From: Paenibacillus sp. SYP-B4298
Lineage (GTDB): Bacteria; Bacillota; Bacilli; Paenibacillales; Paenibacillaceae
Reading direction: 5' to 3'
Length of the DNA stretch: 64,000 nt
Assembly (NCBI RefSeq): GCF_027627475.1
Contig: NZ_CP115484.1
Span: 2,216,001 to 2,280,000, forward strand
The position numbers were made by a program, and so were the translations under genes. How positions within the stretch are numbered: position 1 is the first letter of the stretch; each line of letters begins with the position of its first letter. Of this stretch, positions 33,417 to 43,329 are shown in pieces. The notes beneath the pieces are model-generated. The model did no database searches. It saw only the letters and a list, made by a program, of their open reading frames with translations, and was not told the DNA's origin.

Positions 33417-35552
33417 TTATTGCAAAGCCTCAAATGTATACGGATCAGAGGATGAGATGACTCGATTCAGCGAATCATTCACTTGAATGACAACCTGCAC
33501 CGGCATGTCTGGCTGTGGTCTTGGCAACCTGGCCTGCACTTCATTGCCGCTGACGAAGGTTGTCTCCACTGGCTCTCCATTCGCATAGACGATCCCCTGT
33601 GAGACGAAGTTCTTCCCTTTAATTTGGACAAGCACCGTCTTATCCGCCTCTCCGCCATCCGGGTTCAGCGGCTCGACCCGATCAATTTCAATCGGTCCGC
33701 TGCCCAGCCAGTAGGGCTCGCTTGCAGCTGGTCGCTGTGAATAGCTGTAGCCTTCGCCGAACAGACGGTCGTAATGCAGCAGGGAATAGCCATCCAGCAG
33801 TCGCTCGTCTATACCCGCCTGTGCATAGAAATCCTGCCGCGGGAGGAAGGTCAGCCCCTTCCTGAACATCCCGTCTACATAACGGGTCAATTCATTGCCT
33901 TGCACTCCGGCACGGTCAAGTACCAGCGGGCCAAGCTCAAAGGCGCTAATATAGGTGTCATTATAGCTCCCCTGCTCCCCTGAGGTAAAATTATCCCAGA
34001 TGACAAACGGCACATTGAACATATTCAGGTAATCTTCATACTTCACACTATCCTCGAAGTACCCGGCTTCCTTATAGACGCTGTAGTCCTCGCCCAGCAT
34101 TGGCAGATGATCGCCGAAAAATACAATCATCGTAGGCTCGCTGCTGTCCTTGAAGGCCTCAACAAGCATTTTTAGCGACTCATCCGCATCCGTTAGCGCC
34201 TGCGTGTACGTCTCCAGTATCGCGGTTGACTCCTCGCCGAGCCCGCTAACCTTCACGGTATTTTCCTTGTTCTTGCCCAGTCTGTACGGGCCATGATTCT
34301 CCATAGAGACCGCATAGATGAAGGAGGGCTGCTCTGATCGATTCACCTCATCAATAATGCGCTTCGACAGCTCCTGATCCGCGATATATCCGCTTCGCAG
34401 CTCTGGATTGCTGAAGAATTCCCCGCTGACGAACCGATTGAAGCCCAGCAGCCGATAGACCTCATTCCGACGATAGAACCAGTTATGATACGTATGCACA
34501 GCCGCCGTATCATAGCCTTGCCCCTTCAGGATCGAGGCGAGAGAATCCAACGGTTTTCTCACATAGTTGGCATAAGCGATGGAGCCTGTAGGCAGCAGTT
34601 GCGTCGAGAGACTTGTCAGCACTTCAAACTCGGTGTTGACCGTGCCGCCGCCATACACCGGTACCAGCAGTCTGCCCGAGGTAGCCTGACGGGACAGCTC
34701 GTGGAAGAACGGCAACGGGTCCCTGCTGAACTGAACGTGCTCCAACCGGGTAGGGTCCCAGAAGGCCTCGCTCATGACGATAATAATATTGGGCGCCTGT
34801 ACGGGCTGCGCCGACCTCCCGGCTTGCTGTCCAGTTTGTCCGGGAGGAATCGAAATGCTTTGCACATTTCCTTTGGTATACCCGCCTGGCTGCTGCACAT
34901 CCATCCATTGCGCGCTAAGCAGCAGGCCAACCATCATTCCATTCTGTTCATAGTTCAGCTTTTGATCCCAGTTAATCGCCTCCAGCGCGAACACCGTTCG
35001 AGCCTTCATCGTCCCTCCGAACAGTCCAAGCACCAGCACACAGCCAACGACCCCCAGCAGCACGCGCGGCAGGAGGCGATAATTCGGCGCCCGAAGCTTC
35101 AGAGACATCAGCACGCCGAGCGCCGTAGCGATCGCAAGTGGAAGCAGCGCACTCGCCAGGGCTCCGACGGAGAAAAATGCCGAAACATCCATAGCCTCCC
35201 CTCCCAGCTTGAAATCCCAGGGAAGCAGCGGCTCGCCGCGATACTTCAGCTTCATCTGACTGACTGTGGCGACCCCGATACTGGCAGTATTCAAGAGAAT
35301 GAATGCCCAGTAGATCCGCTTCACTACCAACAGGAGAATTAGCATTACCGCCAGCAGCAGCAGATAGCCGGAGAACCATTGCGCCGGATATTGCCCGAGC
35401 CAGACTGCGAAGCTGCTCAGACTGGAGCGCTGTGTCATCTCCGTCATCGCGAGTGTCAGGAAGGGCAGCCCTAGCAACGGCAGTACATACCCCATCATGC
35501 TGCGAGAATTCATCTTCTTCCTATTTATCATTGCCATCAATCCTTGTTGCAC
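33417..35552 (-). CDS. LTA synthase family sulfatase-fold membrane protein with C-terminal IPT/TIG-like domain
   Basis: 711 residues. Five membrane helices (about 20-185) precede an extracellular sulfatase-type domain. The LtaS catalytic residues are present in context: Glu in MSEAF (about 260), Thr in GGTVNTEFE (about 303) and FGDH (about 480). From about 615 a beta domain with the IPT/TIG pattern (VEPLNPDGG, VQIKGKNFVSQG) is appended; canonical LtaS ends near 650 without it. Family role: transfer of glycerol-phosphate (or related) units from phosphatidylglycerol to a surface polymer. A GTG start is used at 35552; an ATG five codons later is an alternative. Confidence 0.87.
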   Translation of the reverse strand: MQQGLMAMINRKKMNSRSMMGYVLPLLGLPFLTLAMTEMTQRSSLSSFAVWLGQYPAQWFSGYLLLLAVMLILLLVVKRIYWAFILLNTASIGVATVSQMKLKYRGEPLLPWDFKLGGEAMDVSAFFSVGALASALLPLAIATALGVLMSLKLRAPNYRLLPRVLLGVVGCVLVLGLFGGTMKARTVFALEAINWDQKLNYEQNGMMVGLLLSAQWMDVQQPGGYTKGNVQSISIPPGQTGQQAGRSAQPVQAPNIIIVMSEAFWDPTRLEHVQFSRDPLPFFHELSRQATSGRLLVPVYGGGTVNTEFEVLTSLSTQLLPTGSIAYANYVRKPLDSLASILKGQGYDTAAVHTYHNWFYRRNEVYRLLGFNRFVSGEFFSNPELRSGYIADQELSKRIIDEVNRSEQPSFIYAVSMENHGPYRLGKNKENTVKVSGLGEESTAILETYTQALTDADESLKMLVEAFKDSSEPTMIVFFGDHLPMLGEDYSVYKEAGYFEDSVKYEDYLNMFNVPFVIWDNFTSGEQGSYNDTYISAFELGPLVLDRAGVQGNELTRYVDGMFRKGLTFLPRQDFYAQAGIDERLLDGYSLLHYDRLFGEGYSYSQRPAASEPYWLGSGPIEIDRVEPLNPDGGEADKTVLVQIKGKNFVSQGIVYANGEPVETTFVSGNEVQARLPRPQPDMPVQVVIQVNDSLNRVISSSDPYTFEALQ

Positions 35553-35585
35553 GGCCCCCCCTACAGAGAGCCGCCTAATTTAGTA

Positions 35586-35615
35586 CGCGCTGCGGGGGCG
35601 ATTCCCCGCAGCGCG
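35586..35615 (-). terminator. Hairpin after the second GNAT-like gene
   Basis: Perfect 12-bp GC-rich stem CGCGCTGCGGGG with complement, 6-nt loop. It lies 110 bp after the stop at 35726; no T-run. Confidence 0.5.
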
Positions 35616-35725
35616 CTTCCTTCTGTCATGTAATTCTTATGCTGCACCCATCTTTACTGCTGTCTATTCTAGCATTTTTCTACGTGCAAGTCTAACGCCT
35701 GCCTATTCCACCGCTTGAAGCTGCT

Positions 35726-36259
35726 CTAACGATGCCATGATCTCGTCAGTGCTTGACCATAGTTCCACAGCGACTCGTAAGGCACCGAATAGAGCGCCAG
35801 ATGACTCCGTTGGTCACATTGCCCGCCAGGTAGCCGCAGCATACGGGAAAGCAGCCTCAGCATCCGCGGTTCCGTCGGCTTCACCCAGAATTGTACCCGC
35901 TGCACCTGAGGCTCATGATCGCGTAGATTCTCCAGCAGTTGCATGAATAGCTGCAGGAACAGCCGGGTTCCCCGGTATGGTTCGAGCAGATGTATAATTT
36001 CGATCTGGCAGACGTCCCTATCCTGAAATTCATTACTGCCTGTTCCAATCACATATCCAGCCACCCCAACCGGAATATACGGATCCTCGCCAAAAACAAT
36101 CAGCCCTCCCCCGGCAAGAAGCGGGCTATGCATAAAGCTCAGCGCTACAGGAAAGCTGTAGTCCAAGCCGAGATCGCCGTAATTCGACAGAATGTACTCC
36201 AGATACCTCTCTTCATCCATCTCCAAATGAGTAATGGAACGAAACAAAAATTCCGACAT
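35726..36259 (-). CDS. GNAT-like protein B, paralogue of the upstream gene
   Basis: 177 residues. The middle part (GVAGYVIGTGSNEFQDRDV, then YRGTRLFLQLFMQLLENL) follows the GNAT core beta4-alpha3 layout. It aligns with the neighbour at 36318-36836 over about 90 residues, including the RGTR tetrad where GNATs normally have the acetyl-CoA phosphate loop QxxGxG/A. The loop change makes acetyltransferase activity uncertain. GGGAGGAG lies 11 nt upstream of the ATG. Same strand as the ABC exporter. Confidence 0.65.
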   Translation of the reverse strand: MSEFLFRSITHLEMDEERYLEYILSNYGDLGLDYSFPVALSFMHSPLLAGGGLIVFGEDPYIPVGVAGYVIGTGSNEFQDRDVCQIEIIHLLEPYRGTRLFLQLFMQLLENLRDHEPQVQRVQFWVKPTEPRMLRLLSRMLRLPGGQCDQRSHLALYSVPYESLWNYGQALTRSWHR

Positions 36260-36317
36260 AGACTAGCGCACTCCTCCCTGCTTCATCTGGCTGCCTCTTG
36301 TTCCATTAGCCGCGGCA

Positions 36318-36836
36318 TCAGCTAAAACGTCTGAATTTATCCAGGTTCGCCTTGAGTTCCGGCAGGCTTTCCGCGAAGCAGCTCTCCTCGCCAAGCGGCC
36401 CCTCCATCGTTCCGACCAGCCGGGCAAACTTGGCATACATTCTGGTCAAATCACGCTTCTCCGTCAGCGTTCGGAAGCAGACCTCCTGAATGCCGTCATG
36501 CTGCTCCTCAAGCTGGTCGATCAGATAGATCAGCCCCTTAACAAACGCCCGCGTCCCTCGAACAGAGCGATGAGAAAGCCCCATATCAAGAAACGCCCGT
36601 TCCCGGTCAGCGAACTGCTGCTCACGGGTGCCGATATAGTAGGCGCACACGCCAAGCACTGCGCCCTGGTCATCGGCAATGTAGATAGCATGGCCCTCAG
36701 TCATATACGAATAGATTAAGTCCATGATGTCCTGAACTGTAAATGAAGGATGGAAATCACGTCTGTTCTTCAGCAGAAATAAGCTGACCTGGGCTCTCTC
36801 CTGATCTGTTTCGCATCGTTTGCATTCGATATTCAT
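36318..36836 (-). CDS. GNAT-like protein A downstream of the ABC exporter
   Basis: 172 residues. GVCAYYIGTREQQFADRERAF followed by VRGTRAFVKGLIYLIDQL resembles the GNAT core, again with RGTR in place of the usual loop. Cysteines occur at 5 and 8 (CKRC) in the N-terminus. GGAGGAGG precedes the ATG at 36836. It follows the exporter gene by 107 bp and its paralogue by 58 bp, so the three probably form one unit. Function unknown. Confidence 0.65.
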   Translation of the reverse strand: MNIECKRCETDQERAQVSLFLLKNRRDFHPSFTVQDIMDLIYSYMTEGHAIYIADDQGAVLGVCAYYIGTREQQFADRERAFLDMGLSHRSVRGTRAFVKGLIYLIDQLEEQHDGIQEVCFRTLTEKRDLTRMYAKFARLVGTMEGPLGEESCFAESLPELKANLDKFRRFS

Positions 36837-36943
36837 CTAAGCCTCCTCCAATTCCTGCCGCGGCACGTGGCCGCTCAATGCTCCTGGGCATAATCAGGGG
36901 CGCACGGCCTCTGCATTCGCGCTGTACTCTCGCCCACATGCAG

Positions 36944-39094
36944 CTATAACCGCGAGGCCAGCGCCGCCTCCAGTCTCGTGCCAATCTGGGGTTGCTGCTG
37001 CAGCAGCCGGAGGAAATCCGCGCGCCTTACAGACAGCAGCACTCCATGTCCCATAGCCTGCACTGTAGCTGTGCGGGGGATTCCCCTGAGCAGCGCAATC
37101 TCCCCGAAGTAATCACCGTCATCCAATACAGCCACGCGCTGCTGAAGATCGCCAGGCAGCCGCTTCATAATCTCAAAGCGCCCGCGTACAATAATGTAGA
37201 ACTTGTCGCCCTCTTCACCCTCACGCACAACACGCTCGCCTTCCCTGCACGACTCTGTGTTGAACAGCCCGGCGATCGAGCGCAGCTCCTCCCGTTCCAG
37301 TCCGGCGAAGAACGGTAGCTGTCCCAGCCAATCCGCGTCCACCTCGGCATGGAGGCCATCCTGTGACAGTTGGAAGCCATGCTGCTTCTCCCATAAGCTG
37401 GCATATAGCCCGCGCTGTGACAGCAGCTCCTGATGGGTGCCGGACTCGACGATCCGCCCCGAATCGAATACATGAATGCGGTCAGCTTGCACCACAGAGG
37501 CCAGTCGGTGGGTAACCGAAATGATCGTATGCTGCCCCTTCAGCCGCAGCAGCAGCTCGTTCATAGCGGACTCGGTTGCTGGATCGAGCGCTGAGGTGAC
37601 CTCATCGAGCAGCAGCACCTGCGGCTTGCGAAGCAGCGCCCTCGCCAGCGCGAGGCGTTGCCGCTCGCCCCCCGACATCGTGCCCCCACCTTGATGAATC
37701 TCGGTCTCATAGCCCTGCGGCCATCGGAGCACAGCATCATGAATCCCCACCTGGCGCGCAACGTCCACCATCTCCTCAACCGATAGCTTGGCTGAACGGT
37801 CCAGGAGCAGATTCTCTCTCACGCTGCCGTGAAACAGAAAGGTCTCCTGTGTGACGATAAGTAGCAATCGGTGCAGCGAATCCTCGCTTACCGCACGCAG
37901 ATCATGGCCATTGACAGCCACTGTTCCTTGCTGCGGCTCATAGAAGCTTGCGAGCAATTGCAGCGCTGTACTCTTGCCAGAGCCGCTCGGCCCGACAAAG
38001 GCCTCGTAGCTGCCGGCAGCAATCCGCAGGTTCACCTCCTGCAACTGATAAGCGCCCTCCTTATAGCCGAAGGAAACCTGCTCCATGCTCAGCTCCCTCA
38101 CTGGCTCTGCCAGCTCTGTCTTGCCTTTCTCTGCAGAGGAAGTCGCCTCTTGCGCCAGCACCTCGCCGATCCGACGAAAGCTGATGCCCGATTCGACCAA
38201 GCCAGGAACCAGATAGCTCAGATTGGACACAGACTGGCCGATCGTCATGAACAAGGTAAAAAAGGCAATAAAATCGCCTACGCTCAGTCGTTCCTGGAAG
38301 ATCAGATAGCCGCCATATCCCATCATGACTCCATTAAGCAATAGCAATGCGGAGAGCGGCAGCCGTTCCATCAAGGAGGAGGTGCGATGCAGCCGAAAGC
38401 CCGTAGCGAACAGGTGCCGAACCTGGCGTGCAGCCCGCTGGTGAAAGGCTGCCTGCTGATGCAAGCCCTTGATCGTCTTGTGCCCCTTGACCATCTCATC
38501 AATCGTATCCGTAAAGCGCTCCAGCGCCTCCTTGTAAGCCTCATTGTCTGCTTCGGCACGACGCTGCAGCAGCCGCGGCAGCCACATCAGAACGGCTGAA
38601 CCGGCCGCCATGACCAGTGTCAGCTTCCACTCCAGCAGCAGCAGCAAGACCAGTCCGAGCCCAACGGCCAGCGTTTCGCGAATAAGCAGCGGGCTGGCAA
38701 AGCGCACCACCTGCTCGATCGAATTCATGTCCGGGCCGAAGCGGGTCACCAGGTCGCCCGTGCGAAACTTTTCGTAGAAGGACAATGGCTGCCGCTGCAC
38801 ATGCTCGAACAGCTCCAGCCGCAAACGCCGGATCAGCTCTCCGCTCATTCTTCCCAGCGCGTAGTCGCCGCCGATGCCTGCCGCGATGCTGACCGTTCCC
38901 CCTGCCAGCAACAAGGCAACAATGATGATGAACGCTTGCATATTCCGCGGCGTGAACGCCTCATCCACCAGGTATTTCAAACTAAGGGGCGAGATTGTCG
39001 CATACGCGACCTCCAGCAGCATGCAGAGGACGAATACTGCGCTGACTCCCTTGAAGCTAGCCAGATAACCACCAATCTTCCGAACCAGACTCAA
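36944..39094 (-). CDS. ABC exporter with C-terminal cyclic-nucleotide-binding domain
   Basis: 716 residues. A six-helix exporter domain (about 15-300), an ATPase domain with Walker A GPSGSGKST (about 371), signature MSGGERQRLA and Walker B LLLDE, and a cNMP-binding beta-roll (about 590-716). The phosphate cassette FGEIALLRGIPRTATV retains the Glu and Arg used for cAMP/cGMP binding. There is no C39 peptidase domain. Family knowledge: half-size exporters dimerise to move lipids, peptides or drugs. The ligand for the roll is puzzling in this group of bacteria. TTG start with AAGGAG upstream. The cargo is unknown. Confidence 0.9.
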   Translation of the reverse strand: MSLVRKIGGYLASFKGVSAVFVLCMLLEVAYATISPLSLKYLVDEAFTPRNMQAFIIIVALLLAGGTVSIAAGIGGDYALGRMSGELIRRLRLELFEHVQRQPLSFYEKFRTGDLVTRFGPDMNSIEQVVRFASPLLIRETLAVGLGLVLLLLLEWKLTLVMAAGSAVLMWLPRLLQRRAEADNEAYKEALERFTDTIDEMVKGHKTIKGLHQQAAFHQRAARQVRHLFATGFRLHRTSSLMERLPLSALLLLNGVMMGYGGYLIFQERLSVGDFIAFFTLFMTIGQSVSNLSYLVPGLVESGISFRRIGEVLAQEATSSAEKGKTELAEPVRELSMEQVSFGYKEGAYQLQEVNLRIAAGSYEAFVGPSGSGKSTALQLLASFYEPQQGTVAVNGHDLRAVSEDSLHRLLLIVTQETFLFHGSVRENLLLDRSAKLSVEEMVDVARQVGIHDAVLRWPQGYETEIHQGGGTMSGGERQRLALARALLRKPQVLLLDEVTSALDPATESAMNELLLRLKGQHTIISVTHRLASVVQADRIHVFDSGRIVESGTHQELLSQRGLYASLWEKQHGFQLSQDGLHAEVDADWLGQLPFFAGLEREELRSIAGLFNTESCREGERVVREGEEGDKFYIIVRGRFEIMKRLPGDLQQRVAVLDDGDYFGEIALLRGIPRTATVQAMGHGVLLSVRRADFLRLLQQQPQIGTRLEAALASRL

Positions 39095-39541
39095 CCGTCT
39101 ATCTCTCCTTATAATTGTATCAGCAGTAACAGGACAGCATCGATCCTCGGCTATTCGCAGCCGTTCCAGTTCAGGCTGTACCCTGCAGGTATGACCGTCA
39201 CCTCGCTGTATATCTAGATTACTGCAGAATAGCGCCGCTGTAAACGAGCAGGGCGCACGAATCGTCTACTCCAGCCGATACAGCGGCAGCCTGATGGCGG
39301 GGCAAGGCTCGGTTTGACAACCACAAGTTGCAATTTGCGCTCAGCCTAGTTCGATTGAACGCTAATCTATCGGCAATCGCCCACTGCCCATGCCTCGCCT
39401 GACGGTAACACAGCAAAGAGCAGCCTCTACAGAAGCTGCTCCAGCATTGCACATTATTACACCGTTAAGTGAAGTCCGTGAAGCTAGCTCACCCATCCTC
39501 TGGCGACGAGCTCGCCACTTTCTGCGGGGTACGTAGCCATT
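39095..39541. other. Gene-free stretch with one weak hairpin
   Basis: 447 bp with no convincing ORF and no recognisable repeat. A 7-bp stem GAGCAGC/GCTGCTC (39418-39441) could end the metalloprotease transcript on the minus strand, but the T-run is short (CTTTG). The exporter promoter must lie here; I cannot place it with confidence. Confidence 0.4.
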
Positions 39542-40672
39542 TTAGCTAGCTTGTGCATAGGGGCTAACAAGAGCAGGCGCATACGGGTTGCTCAGATCGT
39601 AGACGATGGGCCTGGCATACACATATTGCTTCGTTTTGGGGTCATACGCATAGACCTTGATGGTCAGCTCTGTCTCAGGGAGCCCGCCACGAACAACAAT
39701 CGATTGCTTGCCTGTCTGCATATCCGTGAAATCGAACAGCTCCTCCTCCTCGTTCTCCCAATACACGCTATATTGCAATCTTGACGCTACATCGGCATTG
39801 GCAGAGCCTGCGCCAAAGATAAGCTTATGATCGACACTTCCATCCTTCTTCTTCACCGTCTCAATTCGTTGGAGCTTAGGCTCCTTGAACACGAGCGGCA
39901 GCGGGTCCTTGATGCCGCTAAGCTTCAGCCAATAGCTGCGTACCGCAGCCAGTGTCGTAACTGGCGGCAGCTCCTCGTTCTCAATCTCGCCGTAAAAGCC
40001 CATTCCATTTTCCGTCTGCAAGGAGTTCACCATGCTGAGCTTAGCTGTTGGCGAGCCAAACAAGGCCATGTAGTCATCAGCCATAATCTCGCCCGCATCC
40101 CAATAATGGGAGTAGTCCGGGTCTTCCACATCATCTGTAAATACGACCGGTTGGCCTTTGATCCCCCGGATTGATGTCCATTTCGTCGTTGGATCGCTTG
40201 GCAGCTTATGTTCTTTTTTGAGGAGCCAATAATAAGTAAAATGATGGCCGTACTCGTGGCTCAATGTTGTTGCCATGCTCTCTACCGTTGTAAGCTGATC
40301 CGCACCGTATAAGACAATCTCTGTCGGCTCATCCATAACGATGTCGGACAGATCATCCTCCGTCCACGAATAGCTCATATTCGCGACGCCCATTTCCTCA
40401 TCATTGCTCTCATTAGACAAGATAACCTTGCCCAGATACGCGAGTTCCTCGCCATGCATGTTCTTCATCAGCTCGCTATACAGCGCCTTCAGCTTCCGCT
40501 GATCCCACTGCTTGCTGTAGCTGACAAACTGGATTCGTTCCGGTGATACATAACTGGCTACCGGCTTGCCTGCAACCGCCTCGGCCGATGTGCTCCATAC
40601 CCCGACAAACAGACCGGTCGCAAGCGCGACCACGGTTAGAGCCAGGCTCAGTTGACGCAATAAGCTTCTCAT
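39542..40672 (-). CDS. Secreted zinc-metalloprotease-like protein
   Basis: 376 residues. Signal peptide of about 32 residues ending ...STSAEA. Zinc motif HEYGHH near 140 and a third-ligand candidate Glu in DAGEIMADDY near 194 give a gluzincin-like arrangement. The C-terminal 100 residues look like an FnIII-type beta domain (YSVYWENEEEELFDF, ELTIKVYAYD). Family not identified. GAGGAG precedes the ATG. It stands alone on the minus strand next to the beta-mannosidase gene. Confidence 0.75.
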   Translation of the reverse strand: MRSLLRQLSLALTVVALATGLFVGVWSTSAEAVAGKPVASYVSPERIQFVSYSKQWDQRKLKALYSELMKNMHGEELAYLGKVILSNESNDEEMGVANMSYSWTEDDLSDIVMDEPTEIVLYGADQLTTVESMATTLSHEYGHHFTYYWLLKKEHKLPSDPTTKWTSIRGIKGQPVVFTDDVEDPDYSHYWDAGEIMADDYMALFGSPTAKLSMVNSLQTENGMGFYGEIENEELPPVTTLAAVRSYWLKLSGIKDPLPLVFKEPKLQRIETVKKKDGSVDHKLIFGAGSANADVASRLQYSVYWENEEEELFDFTDMQTGKQSIVVRGGLPETELTIKVYAYDPKTKQYVYARPIVYDLSNPYAPALVSPYAQAS

Positions 40673-40776
40673 GTGTGCATTCTCCTCAAGTCAGATCGAT
40701 TCTAACATCAACAGCAGCATACCCCATGGTAAAATGAACCGGCCCATGAATCCATACCCCAAAAGGTGTATTTGTC

Positions 40777-43329
40777 CTAGCTTAGCGTGTCCTCCTTGAC
40801 AAAATCCGCCATAGAACGCACCACAACCTTGCCCGGATCAGCGGGAAGGAACGGCTGGTTCCCGTCCGAGCGCGCCTTGAAGAGGATGGTCGCAGGCTGC
40901 CCCGGCAACAAGTCGAAATTGTTATCCGAGAAGATTCCTTCCGCCTCCGATGAGAGCCATACATGCTTGGCTAACACATCCGTCTCAAGCAGGAGCGCTA
41001 TGCCTCCGTCCAGCTCGCACCGTGTAACCGTAATCGATGGACGCGACAGCTTCAATTGCTTGGATGGTACAAAATAATGCGATGCACGGGCAATGATCCC
41101 TTCTTCTGTATGCAGCTCCGCCATAAGCACCACCTCCTTGGGATCAAGCTCTGCCAGTATATTGCCCGTTGACAGCGTCAGCGTGCATCCAGCCGTGTTG
41201 CCGCCGATTGCTGCAGGCGCAGACCAAGTCTTGAGCACATTACCCGCAAAATTCAGCAGCCTTACCTGCAATGTTCCGCTCACTGGCTCTAACCGATCGG
41301 ATACCAGATGGATACCGACCATGCCCCCGAGTGTGCCGTCCATCGAGAGCAGTATATCCTCAAAGCTGCGCTTCACCGCATACTGGGTCGCTTTCCAACG
41401 ACCATAATAATCCATGCTTGCCCAAGAGGCTACTGGCCAGCAGTCATTCATTTGCCAATATAATGTTCCCATACAATAGGGCTTGCGGCGGCGATGAGCC
41501 TCAATCGCTATCTTCATCGCTTCTGCCTGCAGCACCTGGCTCATATACAGGAAGGAGGGGAAATCCTTCGATTCCTTCATATACAGCTCCATATACTCCT
41601 TAATCAGCCGGTTGCCATGACCGTTCTTCTGATGGGATAGCATGACAGGTGACTCCAGCTCCATATCCCCCTCCTCGGCATAAGCTCGCACGGAACGATA
41701 TTCAGGGAAGGATTGAAAGCCATATTCGCTCATGAACCGTCCAATATGAATATTGTAATTCGCAAACGGCTCAACGGCATGCCAGACGCCCCAGTAATGT
41801 ATATCTCCGCCTGTCGTGCTGTTGGTCGCATGCTGGTGGATGTCGCCGGTCAGCTCTACCATCGGAGAGGACGGCCAATAATCCGTGCCTGGCGCATACT
41901 GCTCTACCGCTTCCGGCAATATCCGGTGGAAGATCGCCTCGTAATCTGCCCAGATTCGGGCCTGCAGCTCTGGACTGTACGCTCTTCTCCAGCCCCAGCC
42001 CCGCTCATCATCGTACTGAGACCAGGCAATATCGATCTCATTGTTCCCGCACCATAGCACAATCGACGGGTGATTGCGCAGGCGCTTCACATTTTGCACC
42101 GCTTCCTCGCGCACATTGCTCTGGAAGGCCGCTCCGCCCGGGTACATACTGCACGCAAACATGAAATCCTGCCATACCAGCACGCCATACTCATCGCATA
42201 ATTCATAGAAACGGTCATCCTCATAGACGCCGCCGCCCCAGACACGCAGCATGTTCATGTTGGCTTCCACTGCGGAAGCAATCTCATGACGGTAGCGCTC
42301 CTCCGTCACCTCGGTTAGGAAGCTGTCATTCGGAATATGATTGGCGCCCTTCGCAAATACCGGAACTCCGTTCAACTCGATATAAAAGGTGCTGCCGTAT
42401 GTATCCTTCTCCTTCACCAGTCTCACCTGACGCAGCCCCGTGCGCACAGACCGTTCTGCAACAACCGTTCCGCCAGCCAGAAGCTCTGCAGTGAATGTAT
42501 ACAGCGCGGGCTCGCCAAGGCCGCGGCACCACCACAGGCGCGGCTCTGCAATGACCGCCTCCAGCCGCACCGTATTCTCGCCAGCAGCAAGAGAAACCGT
42601 CTGCTCCCATACCTGCCCGCCACCGCTCAGCCTCAGTTGCACCTCCTCTGGCTGCTCGGCTTCGATCTCGACCACGGCGCACAGCTTGGCCTCCTGCTCC
42701 GTCACCTTCTGTTGCTGGATATATACATCACGCATGCGCCAGCCGCTCCATGCCTCGAGCCGTACCGGACGCCAGATGCCGCTCGTTACAAATCTCGGCC
42801 CCCAATCCCAGCCATAATGATACGGCGCCTTGCGCGCAAACACACTAATCTTGCGATTGCCAAGCCCTCCGGCTTCTGATTGGTCGTTCGTAGCTGGCAA
42901 GCTGTAGCCGAGCTGCTCCAGCTTGGGCAGATCCTCCTTCACTGGCGAACGAAAGCGGATATGGAGGTGATTGCTGCCGCTCTGCAGCAGACGCTTCACA
43001 TCCGCGCGCCAGGTACGAAACATATTGTCTGTCTGCAGTAGACATACGCCGTTAAGCGACACCTCGGCATAGGTATCCAAACCTTCCATTACAAGCTCCA
43101 GCCTCGAATGGGACAGCCATTCATCCCCTGCTACAAAGCGAGTCTCATATTCCCAATCCTGCTTGTCAATCCATTGGAGCTCCTGTTCGTTGGTGCCATA
43201 GAATGGAGCAGGTATCTGCTCATTACGCAGCAAATCCGTATGCACGCAGCCCGGCACCTTCGCCGGAAGCCATCCTTCCTGGTCACAAGCCTTGAACCTC
43301 CATTGATCCAATACTACACTTGATCGCAT
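40777..43329 (-). CDS. Beta-mannosidase, glycoside hydrolase family 2
   Basis: 850 residues, the length of GH2 beta-mannosidases. An N-terminal sugar-binding jelly roll (VPGCVHTDLLRNEQIPAPFYG is typical), an Ig-like domain, then a TIM barrel with the acid/base Glu in WCGNNEID (about 431) and the nucleophile Glu in MSEYGFQSF (about 533). No signal peptide: it should act in the cytoplasm on imported manno-oligosaccharides or glycan fragments. ATG at 43329 follows GAGGAGAGG. No sugar transporter is adjacent. Confidence 0.92.
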   Translation of the reverse strand: MRSSVVLDQWRFKACDQEGWLPAKVPGCVHTDLLRNEQIPAPFYGTNEQELQWIDKQDWEYETRFVAGDEWLSHSRLELVMEGLDTYAEVSLNGVCLLQTDNMFRTWRADVKRLLQSGSNHLHIRFRSPVKEDLPKLEQLGYSLPATNDQSEAGGLGNRKISVFARKAPYHYGWDWGPRFVTSGIWRPVRLEAWSGWRMRDVYIQQQKVTEQEAKLCAVVEIEAEQPEEVQLRLSGGGQVWEQTVSLAAGENTVRLEAVIAEPRLWWCRGLGEPALYTFTAELLAGGTVVAERSVRTGLRQVRLVKEKDTYGSTFYIELNGVPVFAKGANHIPNDSFLTEVTEERYRHEIASAVEANMNMLRVWGGGVYEDDRFYELCDEYGVLVWQDFMFACSMYPGGAAFQSNVREEAVQNVKRLRNHPSIVLWCGNNEIDIAWSQYDDERGWGWRRAYSPELQARIWADYEAIFHRILPEAVEQYAPGTDYWPSSPMVELTGDIHQHATNSTTGGDIHYWGVWHAVEPFANYNIHIGRFMSEYGFQSFPEYRSVRAYAEEGDMELESPVMLSHQKNGHGNRLIKEYMELYMKESKDFPSFLYMSQVLQAEAMKIAIEAHRRRKPYCMGTLYWQMNDCWPVASWASMDYYGRWKATQYAVKRSFEDILLSMDGTLGGMVGIHLVSDRLEPVSGTLQVRLLNFAGNVLKTWSAPAAIGGNTAGCTLTLSTGNILAELDPKEVVLMAELHTEEGIIARASHYFVPSKQLKLSRPSITVTRCELDGGIALLLETDVLAKHVWLSSEAEGIFSDNNFDLLPGQPATILFKARSDGNQPFLPADPGKVVVRSMADFVKEDTLS

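Noticed and set aside
39219-39452. 77-codon minus-strand frame in the exporter/metalloprotease gap
   Set aside because: No ribosome site, Cys- and Arg-rich random-like composition, and no recognisable motif.
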